DNA of 64,000 nt from Branchiostoma floridae (taxonomy: Eukaryota; Chordata; Leptocardii; Amphioxiformes; Branchiostomatidae), in contig NC_049984.1 of the NCBI RefSeq assembly GCF_000003815.2, positions 26,468,656 through 26,532,655 on the forward strand. The letters are read 5' to 3'. Under the pieces are notes generated by a model, which saw only the letters and a program-made list of their open reading frames with translations, was not told the DNA's origin and searched no databases. Positions 1 through 11,004 of the stretch are shown one piece after another; position 1 is the stretch's first letter, and every line of letters starts with the position of its first letter. Position numbers and translations under genes: made by a program.

Positions 1-154
1 TCCCCTTCGGGTAACCGCTAAGTGATCCCTACGATAACCGCAAAGCGACCCCATACGATGGAACTTCCAGAATTTTAAACAAAGTGTGCTTTACCTTTAT
101 CACTTTAAATTCATAATAAAACACGTGGCGAGAACGCAGAAAGCAATTTAAGTG
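1..154 (-). other. Left-edge fragment, possibly Ngaro-related
   Basis: No gene is evident. Positions 61-94 resemble 53780-53812 (both contain gaacttccagaat followed by ttaaacaaag). Read on the minus strand, both give a similar short peptide (HTLFKILEV here, HALFNILEV there). At 53.8 kb this peptide lies just after a CCCH-like knuckle of a Ngaro-type Gag, so this may be another remnant of that family. The match is short and the assignment tentative. Confidence 0.25.
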
Positions 155-1143
155 ATAAAAGGTACTAAGGTATCACCCTATCCCTGAATTACGGCTAAGG
201 CTAGCGGTTAGGTCACGACTAGAGCGCAACGATCAGGAATATATTGACAAGGACATATCCGATTGAACTGCAGTTTTCATCAAACAATAGCCTACAATGA
301 GACCTATCTAATGATATGAAGTTTGCCAGGCCGGAACTTGCCGCAAAAGTTTTAATCGCGACATTAAGGTATTACCCTATCCCTGAATTACGGCTAAGGC
401 TAGCGGTTAGGTCACGACTAGAGCGCATACGATCAGGAATATCTCGACACGGACGTATTCGATTGAACTGCGGTTTTCATCAATCAATAGCCTACAATGA
501 GACCTATGTAATGATATGAAGTTTGCCAGGCCGCAACTTGCCGCAAAAGTTTTAATCGCGACATTAAGGTATTACCCTATCCCTGAATTACGGCTAAGGC
601 TAGCGGTTAGGTCACGACTAGAGCGCATACGATCAGGAATATCTCGATATGGACGTATTCGATTGAACTGCGGTTTTCATCAATCAATAGCCTACAATGA
701 GACCTATGTAATGATATGAAGTTTACCAGGCCGCAACTTGCCGCAAAAGTTTTAATCGTGACATTAAGGTATCACGCTACCCCTGAATTACGGCTAAGGC
801 TAGCGGTTAGGTCACGACTAGAGTGCAAACGATCAGGAATATCTCGACAAGGACATATCCGATTGAGCTGCGGTTTTCATCAATCAATAGCCTACAATAA
901 CACCTATCTAATGATATGAAGTTTGCCAGGCCGGAACTTGCCGCAAAAGTTTTAATCGCGACATTAAGGTATCACCCTATTCCTGAATTACGACTAAAGC
1001 TAGCGATTAGGTCACGACTAGAGCGCATACGATCAGGAATATATTGACAAGGATGTATCCGATTGAACTGCGGTTTTCATCAATCAATAGCCTATAATAA
1101 GATATATCTAATGATATTAAGTTCGCCCGGCCGGAACCCGCCA
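155..1143. repeat. 200-bp satellite array, about five units
   Basis: The sequence repeats with a period of exactly 200 bases: the phrase starting atgaagttt recurs at 316, 516, 716 and 916, and a diverged form (atgatattaag) lies near 1110-1120. A partial unit precedes position 316. Units differ by scattered substitutions only. The array stops abruptly inside a unit near 1143. Each unit carries a 67-codon open frame whose TGA overlaps the ATG of the next as ATGA, a by-product of the 200-base period. No protein family was recognised, and I treat the open frames as satellite DNA rather than genes. Confidence 0.93.
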
Positions 1144-1311
1144 AGGACTGACTGAAGCGGTGACTGAGCTGCGTTGCGGTAGCGAGGGAGTTCTGCCGCG
1201 GTATAGAAGGAGCTGTGTTAAGGTTTAAAGGAAAAGGTTGGGGTTTTACTTCACTTGTGGATTTTCTTGTGTTTTGGGCGGAAGATGGTAAAGCAGGTGT
1301 GAAATCGTCTG
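1144..1311 (-). other. 3' flank of the LINE, boundary unclear
   Basis: This lies between the last satellite unit and the stop codon of the LINE ORF2 tail. It may be the LINE 3' untranslated region or unrelated flank. No poly-A run, terminal repeat or target-site duplication could be placed. Confidence 0.4.
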
Positions 1312-1653
1312 TCAGTATGCAAGAGGCACGTGGAGAAGGGGTTGCACGAGCAACCTCCATGGAGGAGCTCCACAGAGCATGTTCTTCTCTTGAATTGGTG
1401 TTGTAAATTGTTTCTGTATTAGTATGTCATAAATCTGCTTGCATGTTATCTGTAGAGGATCTATCTGATCTGTATAATGTATGATGTTTTCAGGATTACA
1501 TTTTCCTCTATCTTTTTTGACAACTTCCTTCCATTTCTGAGGTATAGCTGCTTTAAGGGCGTGGTATTTTAATGCATGACATGAGTTGATTTCTATCCCA
1601 TATATGTTATGTAAATCAATCATACTATAGAAAGTGCCATCATTTTGTAACAA
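1312..1653 (-). pseudogene. LINE ORF2 C-terminal tail
   Basis: This 113-residue open frame continues the reverse transcriptase after the small duplication at 1720-1760. Coding sense extends upstream of the first Met, through residues such as FVFYKAWFNAGIIHL, up to the duplication. It resembles the region after the RT thumb in L1/Tx1-like ORF2 proteins, where a Cys-rich tail often lies. Only a few Cys are seen here. It would have been one protein with the 731-residue RT frame before the duplication shifted the frame. Confidence 0.7.
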
Positions 1654-1715
1654 ATCATTGAGGTGTATAATGCCTGCATTAAACCATGCTTTATAAAATA
1701 CAAATGTGTTTCCTA

Positions 1716-3911
1716 TTACAATATATCTGTTATTCCATACAATATATCGTTATTCCATACTATTTGAGAGCAGATCTGTGTGTGTGACAATGGTTCGTGG
1801 TGTATAACTGTTTCCCAAGCTGATACAACATCTTTATAGAACAGTGGGAGGTTGGACGTGTCTAGCAACATTGATGAAAAATTACATTTGAATAATAGAA
1901 AACCTCCCCATGTTGAGAAGAGGCTTTCTTTTTCCCTCAGTGGGTCTGTAATAAGTCTTCTTACCCATGTTGCCTTTATTGCTTTATTCTTGGTGACAAA
2001 ATTTACCATCTTTAGTCCTCCTTGGGATATTTTTCCAATCAAAGTTTTCATTTTAACCTTGGGGGGTTTACTTTGCCACACATACTGAAATATATAATCA
2101 TTTACTTGTTTTAGAAAGGTTGGTGGTGCATGTAAGACTGAACAATTATAAACAAGCTTGGAAATACCTAGTGTCTTGATGATTAAAATTCTGCCTATAA
2201 TAGTAAGATTTCTACTTTTCCATACATTGCATAGTTTTTTCATCTTTACAAAGTTGTTGTCAAAATCCTTACTGTAGCATATATCTTTATTGTGTCCAAA
2301 ATGTGTGCCTAGGGCTTTTATGGGTGTACATGGCCAGCGTGTTGGTAGTGGTTTGTCTTCTCTATTTTTGTTAGGACCCACCCACAGAGCATCCGTTTTC
2401 TTAGGGTTTAATTCTAGTCCACTACATCTTTTAAACAAGTGTAAAGTATCTAGAAGTCTGCCTGCAGAGTCCACATCTGCTAGAAGGGAAGTCATATCAT
2501 CTGCGTACATGGATATTTTGTGAGTTTTGCCATAAACCTCTAGTCCTCGAATATTAGAGTCAGATCTGATTTTGCAGGCTAGTACTTCTAGCCCGATAAT
2601 GAATAGAGTGGAAGATAGGGGGTCGCCCTGTCTCACCCCTCTCTGTACATTGAACCATGGGGAACTGTAACCATTATTAACCACGCAACTTTTTATGTTA
2701 TTATATAGAAGCTTCACCCATCCAATCATGTCTTCACCAAAGTTCATAGTTTTCAATGCTTTGATTATAAATGATATTTCAACACTGTCGTAGGCTTTTT
2801 TAAAATCTAGAAACATGATCAATCCTGCGTTGCTTTCTTTATCACAAAACTCTATAGTATCCCATATGCGTCTTATATTGCTACCTATGTACCTTTGTTT
2901 TATAAAGCCGGTCTGATCTTCGTGTATTATGACTGGAAGTAGGGGTTCTATTCGTAATGTAAGTGCCTTGCTTATAATTTTGTAATCAACATTAAGTAAG
3001 CTAATTGGTCGCCAATTATCCAATGTACTTAGATCTGTTTCTTTCTTTGGAATGAGTCTTATAACTCCCCGTCTTTGGGATATTGGTAGAAGACCGGTAA
3101 CGAAAGCGTGGTTGGTAGCATTAGTAAGATAATGCTTTATTAACTCCCAAAATTTTGAATAGAACTCAGCTGTGATTCCATCACATCCTGGTGCCTTATT
3201 TTTATTCTTGTGGAGATGCTCTAGTGCTTTTTTCAGTTCAAATTCACTAATCTTCCCTTCACAACTAAACTTATCATCCTCATTTAGTCTTTTAATTTCC
3301 TTGTTATTAAAGAAACAGTCAAATTCCTTCTTATCTGGGTCACATTCACCAGCAGTGTATAGTTTTTGATAGTACTCTGCTTCTTTATTTATAATTTCTT
3401 TGGGGTCTGTTATCATGGATCCATCCTCTGACATAAGTGAGGTAATGACTTTTTCTTGAAAATTTCGCTTCTCTAAGTTGAAGAAGTATTTTGTGCTTTT
3501 TTCTCCTTCTTCATACCATTTGCACCTGCTTCTTATTATTGCCCCTCTGGTTTTCATATTTTGTATGTTGTCTAATTGTTGTTTTATTTCATGTATTAGA
3601 ATTTGGTTATTCTGATCATTATTTTCATCATTTTCTTTAATTAAATAGTTGAGTCTATTTTCTAATTCTTGTTCTTCATTTCTTCTGGATTGTGCTTTTC
3701 TCTTTGAATATCTTATGCAGAAAGTTCTGATCTCCATTTTTAAGACTTCCCATTTTAGGCTTGGGTCGTGAATATCTTTAAGTTTTTCTTCTATGCTTGA
3801 AAGAAGATCCGTCATATCTTTAATGAATTTTTCTTCTGAAAGTAAAGAATCATTAAAACGCCAAAAGCCTGGCCCTCTTTTTGATAATTTGGGGACATAA
3901 TAGACATACAA
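1716..3911 (-). pseudogene. LINE ORF2 reverse transcriptase domain
   Basis: This 731-residue frame carries the RT of an L1/Tx1-like element. Visible motifs are KAPGCDGI near residue 240, NWRPISLLN near 300, DQTGF near 332, the palm aspartate motif FLDFKKAYD at 367-375, RQGDPLS at 427-433 and the catalytic YADD at 469-472. The first residues come from a TTG codon and are not a true start: the frame is the continuation of the endonuclease frame that overlaps it by about 100 bases. The C-terminus ends early because a 20-bp tandem duplication introduces a TAA. In life it would copy LINE RNA at a nicked chromosomal site. Confidence 0.92.
1720..1760. repeat. 20/21-bp tandem duplication breaking ORF2
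   Basis: Positions 1720-1740 and 1741-1760 are the same sequence except for one base (aatatatctg... versus aatatatcg...). On the minus strand the extra copy adds 20 bases, shifts the RT frame and causes the stop at 1716. Skipping one copy brings the RT frame directly into the downstream 1653-1312 frame, so this is the lesion that split ORF2. Confidence 0.9.
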
Positions 3912-4615
3912 ACTGCTCTGTGGTCTGGTACAGGTGCTACACTTATTTTACATTCACTTGTTTGTATCAGATTCCAGGGTATGAACCAGTAGTCTAGTCT
4001 ACACTTTACAGATGTTGACTCATTTTGCCATGTATATTGTCTAGTATTAGGGTTCTTTTTTCTCCATATATCAGTTAGATTAAAGGATTTTAGTATCGAG
4101 TTTACTTCTTTGATGGCTTTGTCCTTCTGATTTATAGGCCTTCCACCAATTTTGTCCATCTGTGTGAGAGATACATTGCAATCACCACCAACTATGATTG
4201 TTCCATTTGCATGTTCTTGTAACAGGTTATTTATCTTAGTAAAAAATATTTCTTGCTCTTTTGCCTTGTTCGGTGAGTATAAATTTGTTAGACATATGTC
4301 TGAGTCATTCATTTTGGTGTTTGCAATTATGTATCTTCCACATTCATCAGTTTCTCTGTTTTCAATTTCAATACTTAACTTTGGATTGAAGAGTATCATA
4401 ACTCTCTTGCTATGTGATGAGCCATGGCTGTACAGTACTTGCCCTCCCCATTCTGTTGACCATTGTTTCTCATTTTCTTTGACTGAAAATGTTTCCTGTA
4501 GAAAAGCTATATCTATATTTTTGTCGTGTATCCACCTGAATATTTTCCTTCTTTTGAATTGATTATTTATCCCTCTTACATTTAGTGTTATGAATGTTAT
4601 TCGAGTATTATGCAT
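3812..4615 (-). pseudogene. LINE ORF2 endonuclease (APE-like) domain
   Basis: This 267-residue frame starts with MHNTRITFITLNVRGI, a typical ORF2 start for L1-like elements. Endonuclease motifs are the first Asn in LNVRGI, the QE pair in FLQETF, the GGDCN loop near residue 142 and the PDHRAV catalytic His motif near 228. This domain nicks target DNA. The last ~35 residues of the frame are out of register: the RT frame (from 3911) takes over near 3900, so one base has been gained or lost in the overlap. ORF1 ends about 260 bases upstream. Confidence 0.9.
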
Positions 4616-4874
4616 TTTGTTTGCAGTAGGTATCTTTCCTTCCCCTATTCTCTCCTTGACCTGGTAGGTCTGAGTTAACAGTTGTGTAGGTACAATAACA
4701 CAAGTACATTGTAAAACTAGTAATTATAACTAATGATGATAATAAATCACGGTTGCTAGTTTCGTGTAAGGGTTGATCTGAGAGTTGATCGGAAGTAGTG
4801 GTCATGATTGTTTTACTTAACAGATTGTTGGTCATGTGACGCAGTCTGGGATGTGTCCAAAATGTTCAGGATTA

Positions 4875-5420
4875 TCAGGAGTCAGAGGTAGAAGCACCAA
4901 GTGTTGCCCTGGTGGATCTTGTGTCTTGTCTGCGACGTCCGGTTTCCTTTCCTTCGTTGTTGGATTGCCTCTGGGTAGTACTTCTGGTTGTCGGCCTCGG
5001 GGGATGCACGATGAGACGATCGTAGCGGAGGTACGCGACGTTGCCCCTCTCCCTGGCGGCCTTCATTTCTGGGATGAGCTCCTTTCTTTTTTGTCTGACA
5101 GCCTCAGAAAAGTCTTCGTTAATGAAAATGTGGCTGCCCTTAAGGTACCTGGCACGTTGTAGAATGGTCTCCTTGTCCTTAAACCTCGGCAACTTGACCA
5201 CAATAGCTCGTGGACGTGCGTCTGGCTGGAAGCGTCCATTTCTGTGAGCCCGCTCGATTTCGATCTTCTTCAGATCTATCTGCAATTTGTCTTTCAGTAG
5301 GCTTCTTACCTTTTGCTCACATTCTTCCCATGATTCTTCCTTGACGTCGGTTATGCCATCTATCAGAATGTTGTTACGCCTCGTCTGATTTTCTAGGTAG
5401 TCTGTTTTGTTGTGATTCGC
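4875..5420 (-). pseudogene. L1-type ORF1 protein, C-terminal part
   Basis: The frame from 5285 to 4875 is open for 136 codons from an internal Met. Coding similarity continues upstream to about 5420, with TDYLENQTRRNNILIDGI and a following stretch ending KDKLQIDLKKIEIERAHR. The phrase LENQ(T/S)RRNN is characteristic of the RRM of L1-type ORF1 RNA-binding proteins (Transposase_22 group), and ERAHR starts the C-terminal domain. The coiled-coil N-terminal half is missing, so the element is 5' truncated. The C-terminal tail is Ser/Thr/Arg rich. ORF1 coats LINE RNA as a trimer in known L1s. Confidence 0.85.
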
Positions 5421-7480
5421 AAGATGATCGTGAGAACACCGGACGTCTTACTCAAGAAAATGTCATTTAGAGCTCGTAAACTAGTCTTCCGATCGAATCG
5501 CGCCTAATGTGAGGCGGGTATAATGACTACCGTAGGGGTTGAACATTCGCACCATAATTAGTTATATTTTTTGCATGGTGTATTAAGGAGGAACAAGAAA
5601 AGTGTAGCGTTGTGTAAATGGAAAATGACATATTTTTCTGTTTTACTTTAAATGTTTAAATGCTATAGTCCCATTTCTTCGCATGTAAGCTGAAATCAGT
5701 ATCCAATTGGCAAGAACGTACGATTGCCCATATCATTAAAAAAAACAACTTCCAATTTGTATCACAAGGCAGAAAGCAGTATTCGAATGTCATGTTGCGT
5801 TCGAGTCTTAAAAAGTTCTTTCATCCTGTGAGTGTTTCAATATAGATACGGTACCTTGTTATTTGCAACCTAAGTTTCCATAATGATATCTAAGACCAAG
5901 GCCCGTGCGTGTAATAAAACATTGGATTTACACAATTCACAATTGACTTGGATTACTGACGTTCTGTTTAAAATACGTCTGACGTTTTACCATGTCGGTA
6001 TAATCCTTCATATGTTCTCAACATTTGCTCGATACTTTGGTATCACTGTGGAGTACCATACATAGATAGAAATCCTCTGTTTTATTTATTGAAAAGTAAC
6101 ACTTTTCAGTATTGTCGATGGGATACGAATGCATGTCATATGCAAAGTTTAACATGTCTGACGGATAAACCGTTACCTGAATGCACATGTACATGCGCAG
6201 CTCCAAGTTTATATGTAGGTTATGGAAACCAGTCTAATTTCTATCCACGGGCTTTCACAAGAAAAAAAACAACACATTATATGTTTTCGCACTGTTATTG
6301 ATATCTAGACACGCCGTTGCAATAGGTTCTATATTCTTTCAAAACATTTGAATTTGAAGTTGTTTGGTTTAGATTCTCGATGTTCTTCATAATGGATCAT
6401 CTATTGAAACAGAGGACGAATAGCTAGAGACAACACCCTGACAAAGCATCTCGCAACGAATTTGGCGGACTTATAATTAACTGACGTGTCGACCTTAGAA
6501 CACAAAATTGCAGAGCAGTCGGTTAGTTACGAGTTAGCTTTACTTGTCACCAGCCAAACAGCAGTAGCACGGTCCCCAGTTTATTCTACTTCAAAATGTT
6601 TATTTTCAGAGATCATCCTCTTACCGTTTTCTCGGCCCATTGTATGTTTTCATTTTTATCTACCCGATCACATTAAACGGGGCTTGAAGACATACGACCA
6701 TCCAAAACATCATTTAGAGATCCAAGACCCATCCGCCGATCGATTTCATGCTCTGTGACAAGGAATTTCGTGGGAATTATACATGTATATCTACAGAAAA
6801 AATTCGAACCCTTTCGCTTACCTCAATCGCATTTTATTGATAATGAAGATGAAATTCACTTTCATCCATAGAAGATACAATTTTGAAGTGTTCATGTAGT
6901 AACATTACCCCTGAAGATGACATCTGAAATATATGAAAATATTAGCTCAATATTTAAAGGCTGTATATAATCAAAAGTCACTGCATGAAAAAAAGAGGTC
7001 GATCGGAAGATGGGGTTGACCAAATCGGCTCATACCTGGAGTGTGAGATAGGTATGTAAAACTATAAACAGCCATGTAATTAAAACCCTCAAGCTATGTC
7101 TACCCACGCTATAAGGTTATGTGTGTTTGTGAGTGTGTGTATGTGTAGAAGACCAGCATTACTCAAGAATGCCTGGATGGACTGTATTGATATTTGATAC
7201 GTGGATCGGTCTTCATTAGATCTTGAAACGATTCGATTTTGGGCCCCTAGCGGTTTGTTTTGGTTCTACAGCGGAACTTCCTGATACCTCGAGCTTGCCC
7301 CGTCGTCATTGGGGCATTCCCCGTCTGGTGTTTTCTACGTCTATAACGTTAGGTATAGTGAAATATATTGTCATATTGCAATCCATACTTCTGTAGTATA
7401 TCAGTATGGATTTTCAATATTGTTTTTGCTCTGTCTCTTCTCCTGCTCCTGTCAAATCAATCCTGTTCAATTTGATTCAA
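5421..7480. other. Non-coding stretch, nothing recognised
   Basis: Short scattered open frames only, none longer than 90 codons and none with a recognisable motif. A short GT-rich run lies at 7118-7148. Confidence 0.5.
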
Positions 7481-7960
7481 CTTTTTCATTTTGGGGCCTT
7501 TATGGAGGTAGGGATAGCAAATACCCCCAGACCTTTGTTTACTTTATTGATAGATGCCTAATGAATTATGATATTTAGGCTTTTTGGTCCTTTTTTTGAA
7601 TAGACCAAATATGTATATTTTGGGCCCCTCCGCCCCCAGGTACATTCAGTACATTCAGGTACATATTAAAACCTAATAACCTGAAGTTTGGTACAGAGGT
7701 GCATTGGACATATGAGCATAGGAAACCATCAACACTTTCTTCATACTTAAAAAATTAGTTATTTGGGTGGTTTGGGCCATTTTCGACTAAAATGTATATT
7801 GTTGGCTCATTGCCCTTGTATGGAAACCGAATGACCTGAAATTTGGTACAGGGGTGCATTGAAATACCCCATGGACACATTCTCCTTAGATTACTTCAAA
7901 ACTGGCTATTTGGGGGTTTTCTGCCATTTTTTAAATAAAAATGTATATTTTTGGCTCTTT
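7481..7960. repeat. Diverged tandem repeat, about three units
   Basis: Units share the phrase cctgaaRtttggtacagRggtgcattg (7681 and 7831) and the phrase tgtatattNtgggc/tggct (7611, 7792, 7940), with spacings of about 150-180 bases. The units are well diverged, so this is an old array. Confidence 0.7.
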
Positions 7961-8389
7961 TTTTCACTCTACTGGCTCACTCTACTGGTTTGGAGAAATT
8001 CTATTACGCCGTAAAAGTGTATTTTGTTATGCTCAATATCGACTGAATCTATAAACCAAATCCATGAATTTACCTTCATCATACTTGTCAGTCACATTCA
8101 CCACCAAAATTATCCTTGATCAGTACGTTAAAGGTGTGGTACAAATGCCATTGCAGCACTATCATATGTACGATTTCCAGATTCTTTTGTTAGAGGCTCA
8201 AAGAACAATGCGATGCACTAAAGGATCTATCGTATCGATCGATCGCCGATATAACATTTTTTGTATGGGGTAGAAGATAACAAAGAAATAAAAACTGCTA
8301 GTTCACGTTTACGATACCGACAAATGGAGCTACAGATGCAATTTAAACCATATTCTAGGCATAATCATCGCCATGAAAAATGGAGATAT
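7961..8389. other. Non-coding stretch before gap
   Basis: No gene or repeat recognised. Confidence 0.4.
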
Positions 8390-8815
8390 NNNNNNNNNNN
8401 NNNNNNNNNNNNNNNNNNNNNNNNNNNNNNNNNNNNNNNNNNNNNNNNNNNNNNNNNNNNNNNNNNNNNNNNNNNNNNNNNNNNNNNNNNNNNNNNNNNN
8501 NNNNNNNNNNNNNNNNNNNNNNNNNNNNNNNNNNNNNNNNNNNNNNNNNNNNNNNNNNNNNNNNNNNNNNNNNNNNNNNNNNNNNNNNNNNNNNNNNNNN
8601 NNNNNNNNNNNNNNNNNNNNNNNNNNNNNNNNNNNNNNNNNNNNNNNNNNNNNNNNNNNNNNNNNNNNNNNNNNNNNNNNNNNNNNNNNNNNNNNNNNNN
8701 NNNNNNNNNNNNNNNNNNNNNNNNNNNNNNNNNNNNNNNNNNNNNNNNNNNNNNNNNNNNNNNNNNNNNNNNNNNNNNNNNNNNNNNNNNNNNNNNNNNN
8801 NNNNNNNNNNNNNNN
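8390..8815. other. Assembly gap (426 N)
   Basis: Run of N. The length is not a round number, so it may be an estimated gap size. Open frames crossing it are artefacts. Confidence 0.99.
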
Positions 8816-9490
8816 TACCAGAATGCTTTTAGCTAAAATGTTGTGCTATCTGCTTTAATTACCTCCCAGTTTTCTACACAGAACGTCTCATACTTACGCC
8901 CCCCTCCCCACTCTAAGAATCGAACGTGCAACGTGTAACGTTTAATACCTTTCAAAGTTTTCGTTTTTGTGAAACAATATACTTAGCCTAGTCTTCATAT
9001 CATCATATCAACACCAATCACTATGCATACTACATATTTTCAGTCCCAAAAATCATGACAGATCCACCCGTTAACGCTGTTAGCATAGTTCATAATGCGC
9101 TGAAACTTATAACAATAAAATCTTGACACAAACTACAAAGATTCATAAATAAATGAATACCTGACCTTTGTGATGTGCACGTGGTTGTGACACGTTTCCC
9201 ATCCGATGCTCCGAAAAATTACGCCAAGGATTAAAAATAATATAACAAAAAAAAACAAATAAAAATAAAACAAAACTGTTTTGCAGGCAGTCACTCAGTG
9301 CAGAAGCAGAGTGAAGATAGCCCCTTGTTCCGAACGCAAGTGCTGCACATTCAGACTCAAATCTGCCTCCGCGTTTGAAGTACAAAAAGGGAAAACATTC
9401 AACTTTACGTTACATGACAACATTGTTAAATTAAATCTGACTTTCCTGAAACACTATAGAGGGTACTGTTGTTGCAGTTTTTGTTGTAAG
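8816..9490. other. Non-coding stretch
   Basis: No recognisable protein. A purine-rich A/C run at 9245-9275 precedes a possible splice acceptor (ttttgcag at 9278-9285), but the downstream frame shows no family. Confidence 0.4.
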
Positions 9491-9995
9491 CGGTGACGTC
9501 CCCCGCTACCCTCGTAGCGGCAAGACCTACTACAATACTACAGGACGTTTCAGACCATATGTAAAATGTAATACACCAGTAGGAACGGTCAAGCACAACA
9601 TCTTTCAGAGATGAAGGGCCAGGTCGTCCCGTAAACCAGCAGTGGCGTTCCCCGCTACCCTCGTAGCGGCAAGACCTACTACAATACTACACTACTACAG
9701 GGCATTTAAGACCATCCGTATAATGTAATACGTCAGTAGGCACGGTCAACCTCAATATCTTTTACGGCATGAAAGGCCAGGTCGTCCCGTACACCAGCAG
9801 TGGCGTGCTCCGCTATCCACGTAGCGGCAAGACCTACTACAATACTACACTACTACAGGGCATTTCAGACCATCCGTATAATGTAATACATCAGTAGAAA
9901 CGGTCAACCTCAATATCTATTACGGCATGGAAGGCCAGGTCGCCCCGTACGTGAGCAGCGGTGTAACCCGCTAGCCGCTAGCCTTACAGCGGCAA
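9491..9995. repeat. ~155-bp tandem repeat carrying a hairpin
   Basis: About 3.3 units. The core ccgctac-cctc-gtagcgg, a perfect 7-bp stem with 4-base loop, lies at 9503-9520 and 9652-9669. A slightly changed form is at 9810-9827 and a diverged form near 9968-9992, giving spacings of 149, 158 and about 158. Each core is followed by caagacctactac and later ccaggtcg(t/c)cccgta. The last unit runs straight into the 111-bp repeat. Confidence 0.88.
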
Positions 9996-10009
9996 GACCT
10001 ACTACCCCA

Positions 10010-10580
10010 GGCAGGCCACCGCATCCCTGGAATAATATATCGCGATGATGCCTCTTTCACATGTACTGCGCGATCGGGTATGGACCTTAATAGGCCGGGC
10101 ATCCCTGGCTGCGCTTGCCGACAATTTCGTGACGTTGTCGACGCGTACCTCGTGATGATGTAGCGTACACATGGACGTCGCGATCGGGCACGGGCCCCGA
10201 CAGGCCCCCGTATCTCTGGCTGCGCTTGCGTACAATTTCGTGACGTTGTCGACGCGTACCTCGTGATGATGTAGCATACACATGGACGGCACGATCGGGC
10301 ACGGGCCCCGACAGGCCCCCGCATCCCTGGCTGCGCTTGCGTACAATTTCGTGACGTTGTCGACGCGTACCTCGTGATGATGTAGCATACACATGGACGG
10401 CACGATCGGGCACGGGCCCCGACAGGCCCCCGTATCCCTGGCTGCGCTTGCCGACAATTGTGACGTTATCGACGCGTACCTCGTGATGATGTAGCGTACA
10501 CATGGATGTCGCGATCGGGCACGGGCCCCCGACAGGCCTCCGCATCCCTGGCTGCGCTTGCCGGCAATTTCGTGATGTCT
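10010..10580. repeat. 111-bp tandem repeat, in-frame minisatellite
   Basis: The phrase ctggctgcgcttg recurs at 10105, 10216, 10327, 10438 and 10548, a period of 111 bases (110 once). A degenerate first unit spans about 10010-10104. Because 111 is 37 codons, all three minus-strand frames stay open for 117-208 codons with 37-residue repeats. I see no start context, splice sites or known domain, so the open frames are probably a consequence of the period. Confidence 0.9.
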
Positions 10581-11004
10581 TACACGAAACATCTGCCTTA
10601 TTCTGTTTATTTTGGGTAGTCTTAGCATGTTACAGGAGGATTCCGACCATTTTAATTTATAAAATTAGTATGAAACTTGCGTGTTGTAGGCGAGTTTCTA
10701 TATAGTGGGTAGTGAATATGCATTCTTCATCAGAATGAGGATATGTGGGATGCATCTTAAAAAAGGAAATGAAAGGAACACGTAGTGCATTCCACAATTC
10801 TTGGGTATCGGCCCCAGTTAAATTAATTACAATTGATAGAAAGTTTTACAACATCAAGGTAATCTAAGTAAGCCAAAGACCACGTCCAGTTACACAAGTC
10901 TTTATAATAACTAAGCTAAAAGATAGTCAGGTTTGGTCGTATAGTTGCTTACAGTAATTTTAGAATTGGAATAGGAAATCATATAGATCATTGCTCATTT
11001 TCAG
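10581..11004. other. Non-coding stretch 5' of the DIRS element
   Basis: Nothing recognised. It ends with gctcattttcag (10993-11004), which could be a splice acceptor before the DIRS coding sequence. Confidence 0.4.

Larger units (their letters stand above)
1312..5420 (-). mobile_element. L1/Tx1-like non-LTR retrotransposon, 5' truncated
   Basis: On the minus strand this holds, in order, the C-terminal part of an L1-type ORF1, a 260-bp linker (4616-4874), an apurinic-type endonuclease, a reverse transcriptase and an ORF2 tail. This order and the motifs are those of the L1/Tx1 group, which copies its RNA into chromosomal DNA by target-primed reverse transcription. ORF1 loses similarity near 5420, so the 5' end is missing, as is usual for LINE copies. 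ORF2 is broken twice, by a frame change near 3900 and a 20-bp tandem duplication at 1720-1760. Otherwise long frames are open, so the insertion looks fairly recent. Confidence 0.9.

Noticed and set aside
316..919. Three 67-codon ORFs as a family of small genes
   Set aside because: They are the same frame repeated by the 200-bp satellite; no promoter, family or independent evidence.
8261..8858. Open frames spanning 8390-8815
   Set aside because: They consist of N; the frames are artefacts of the gap.
9491..10580. CRISPR-like array
   Set aside because: Repeat units are contiguous with no unique spacers, and the context is eukaryotic.
10002..10628. 208-codon repeat protein
   Set aside because: All three frames are open because the repeat period is divisible by three; no start or splice support.
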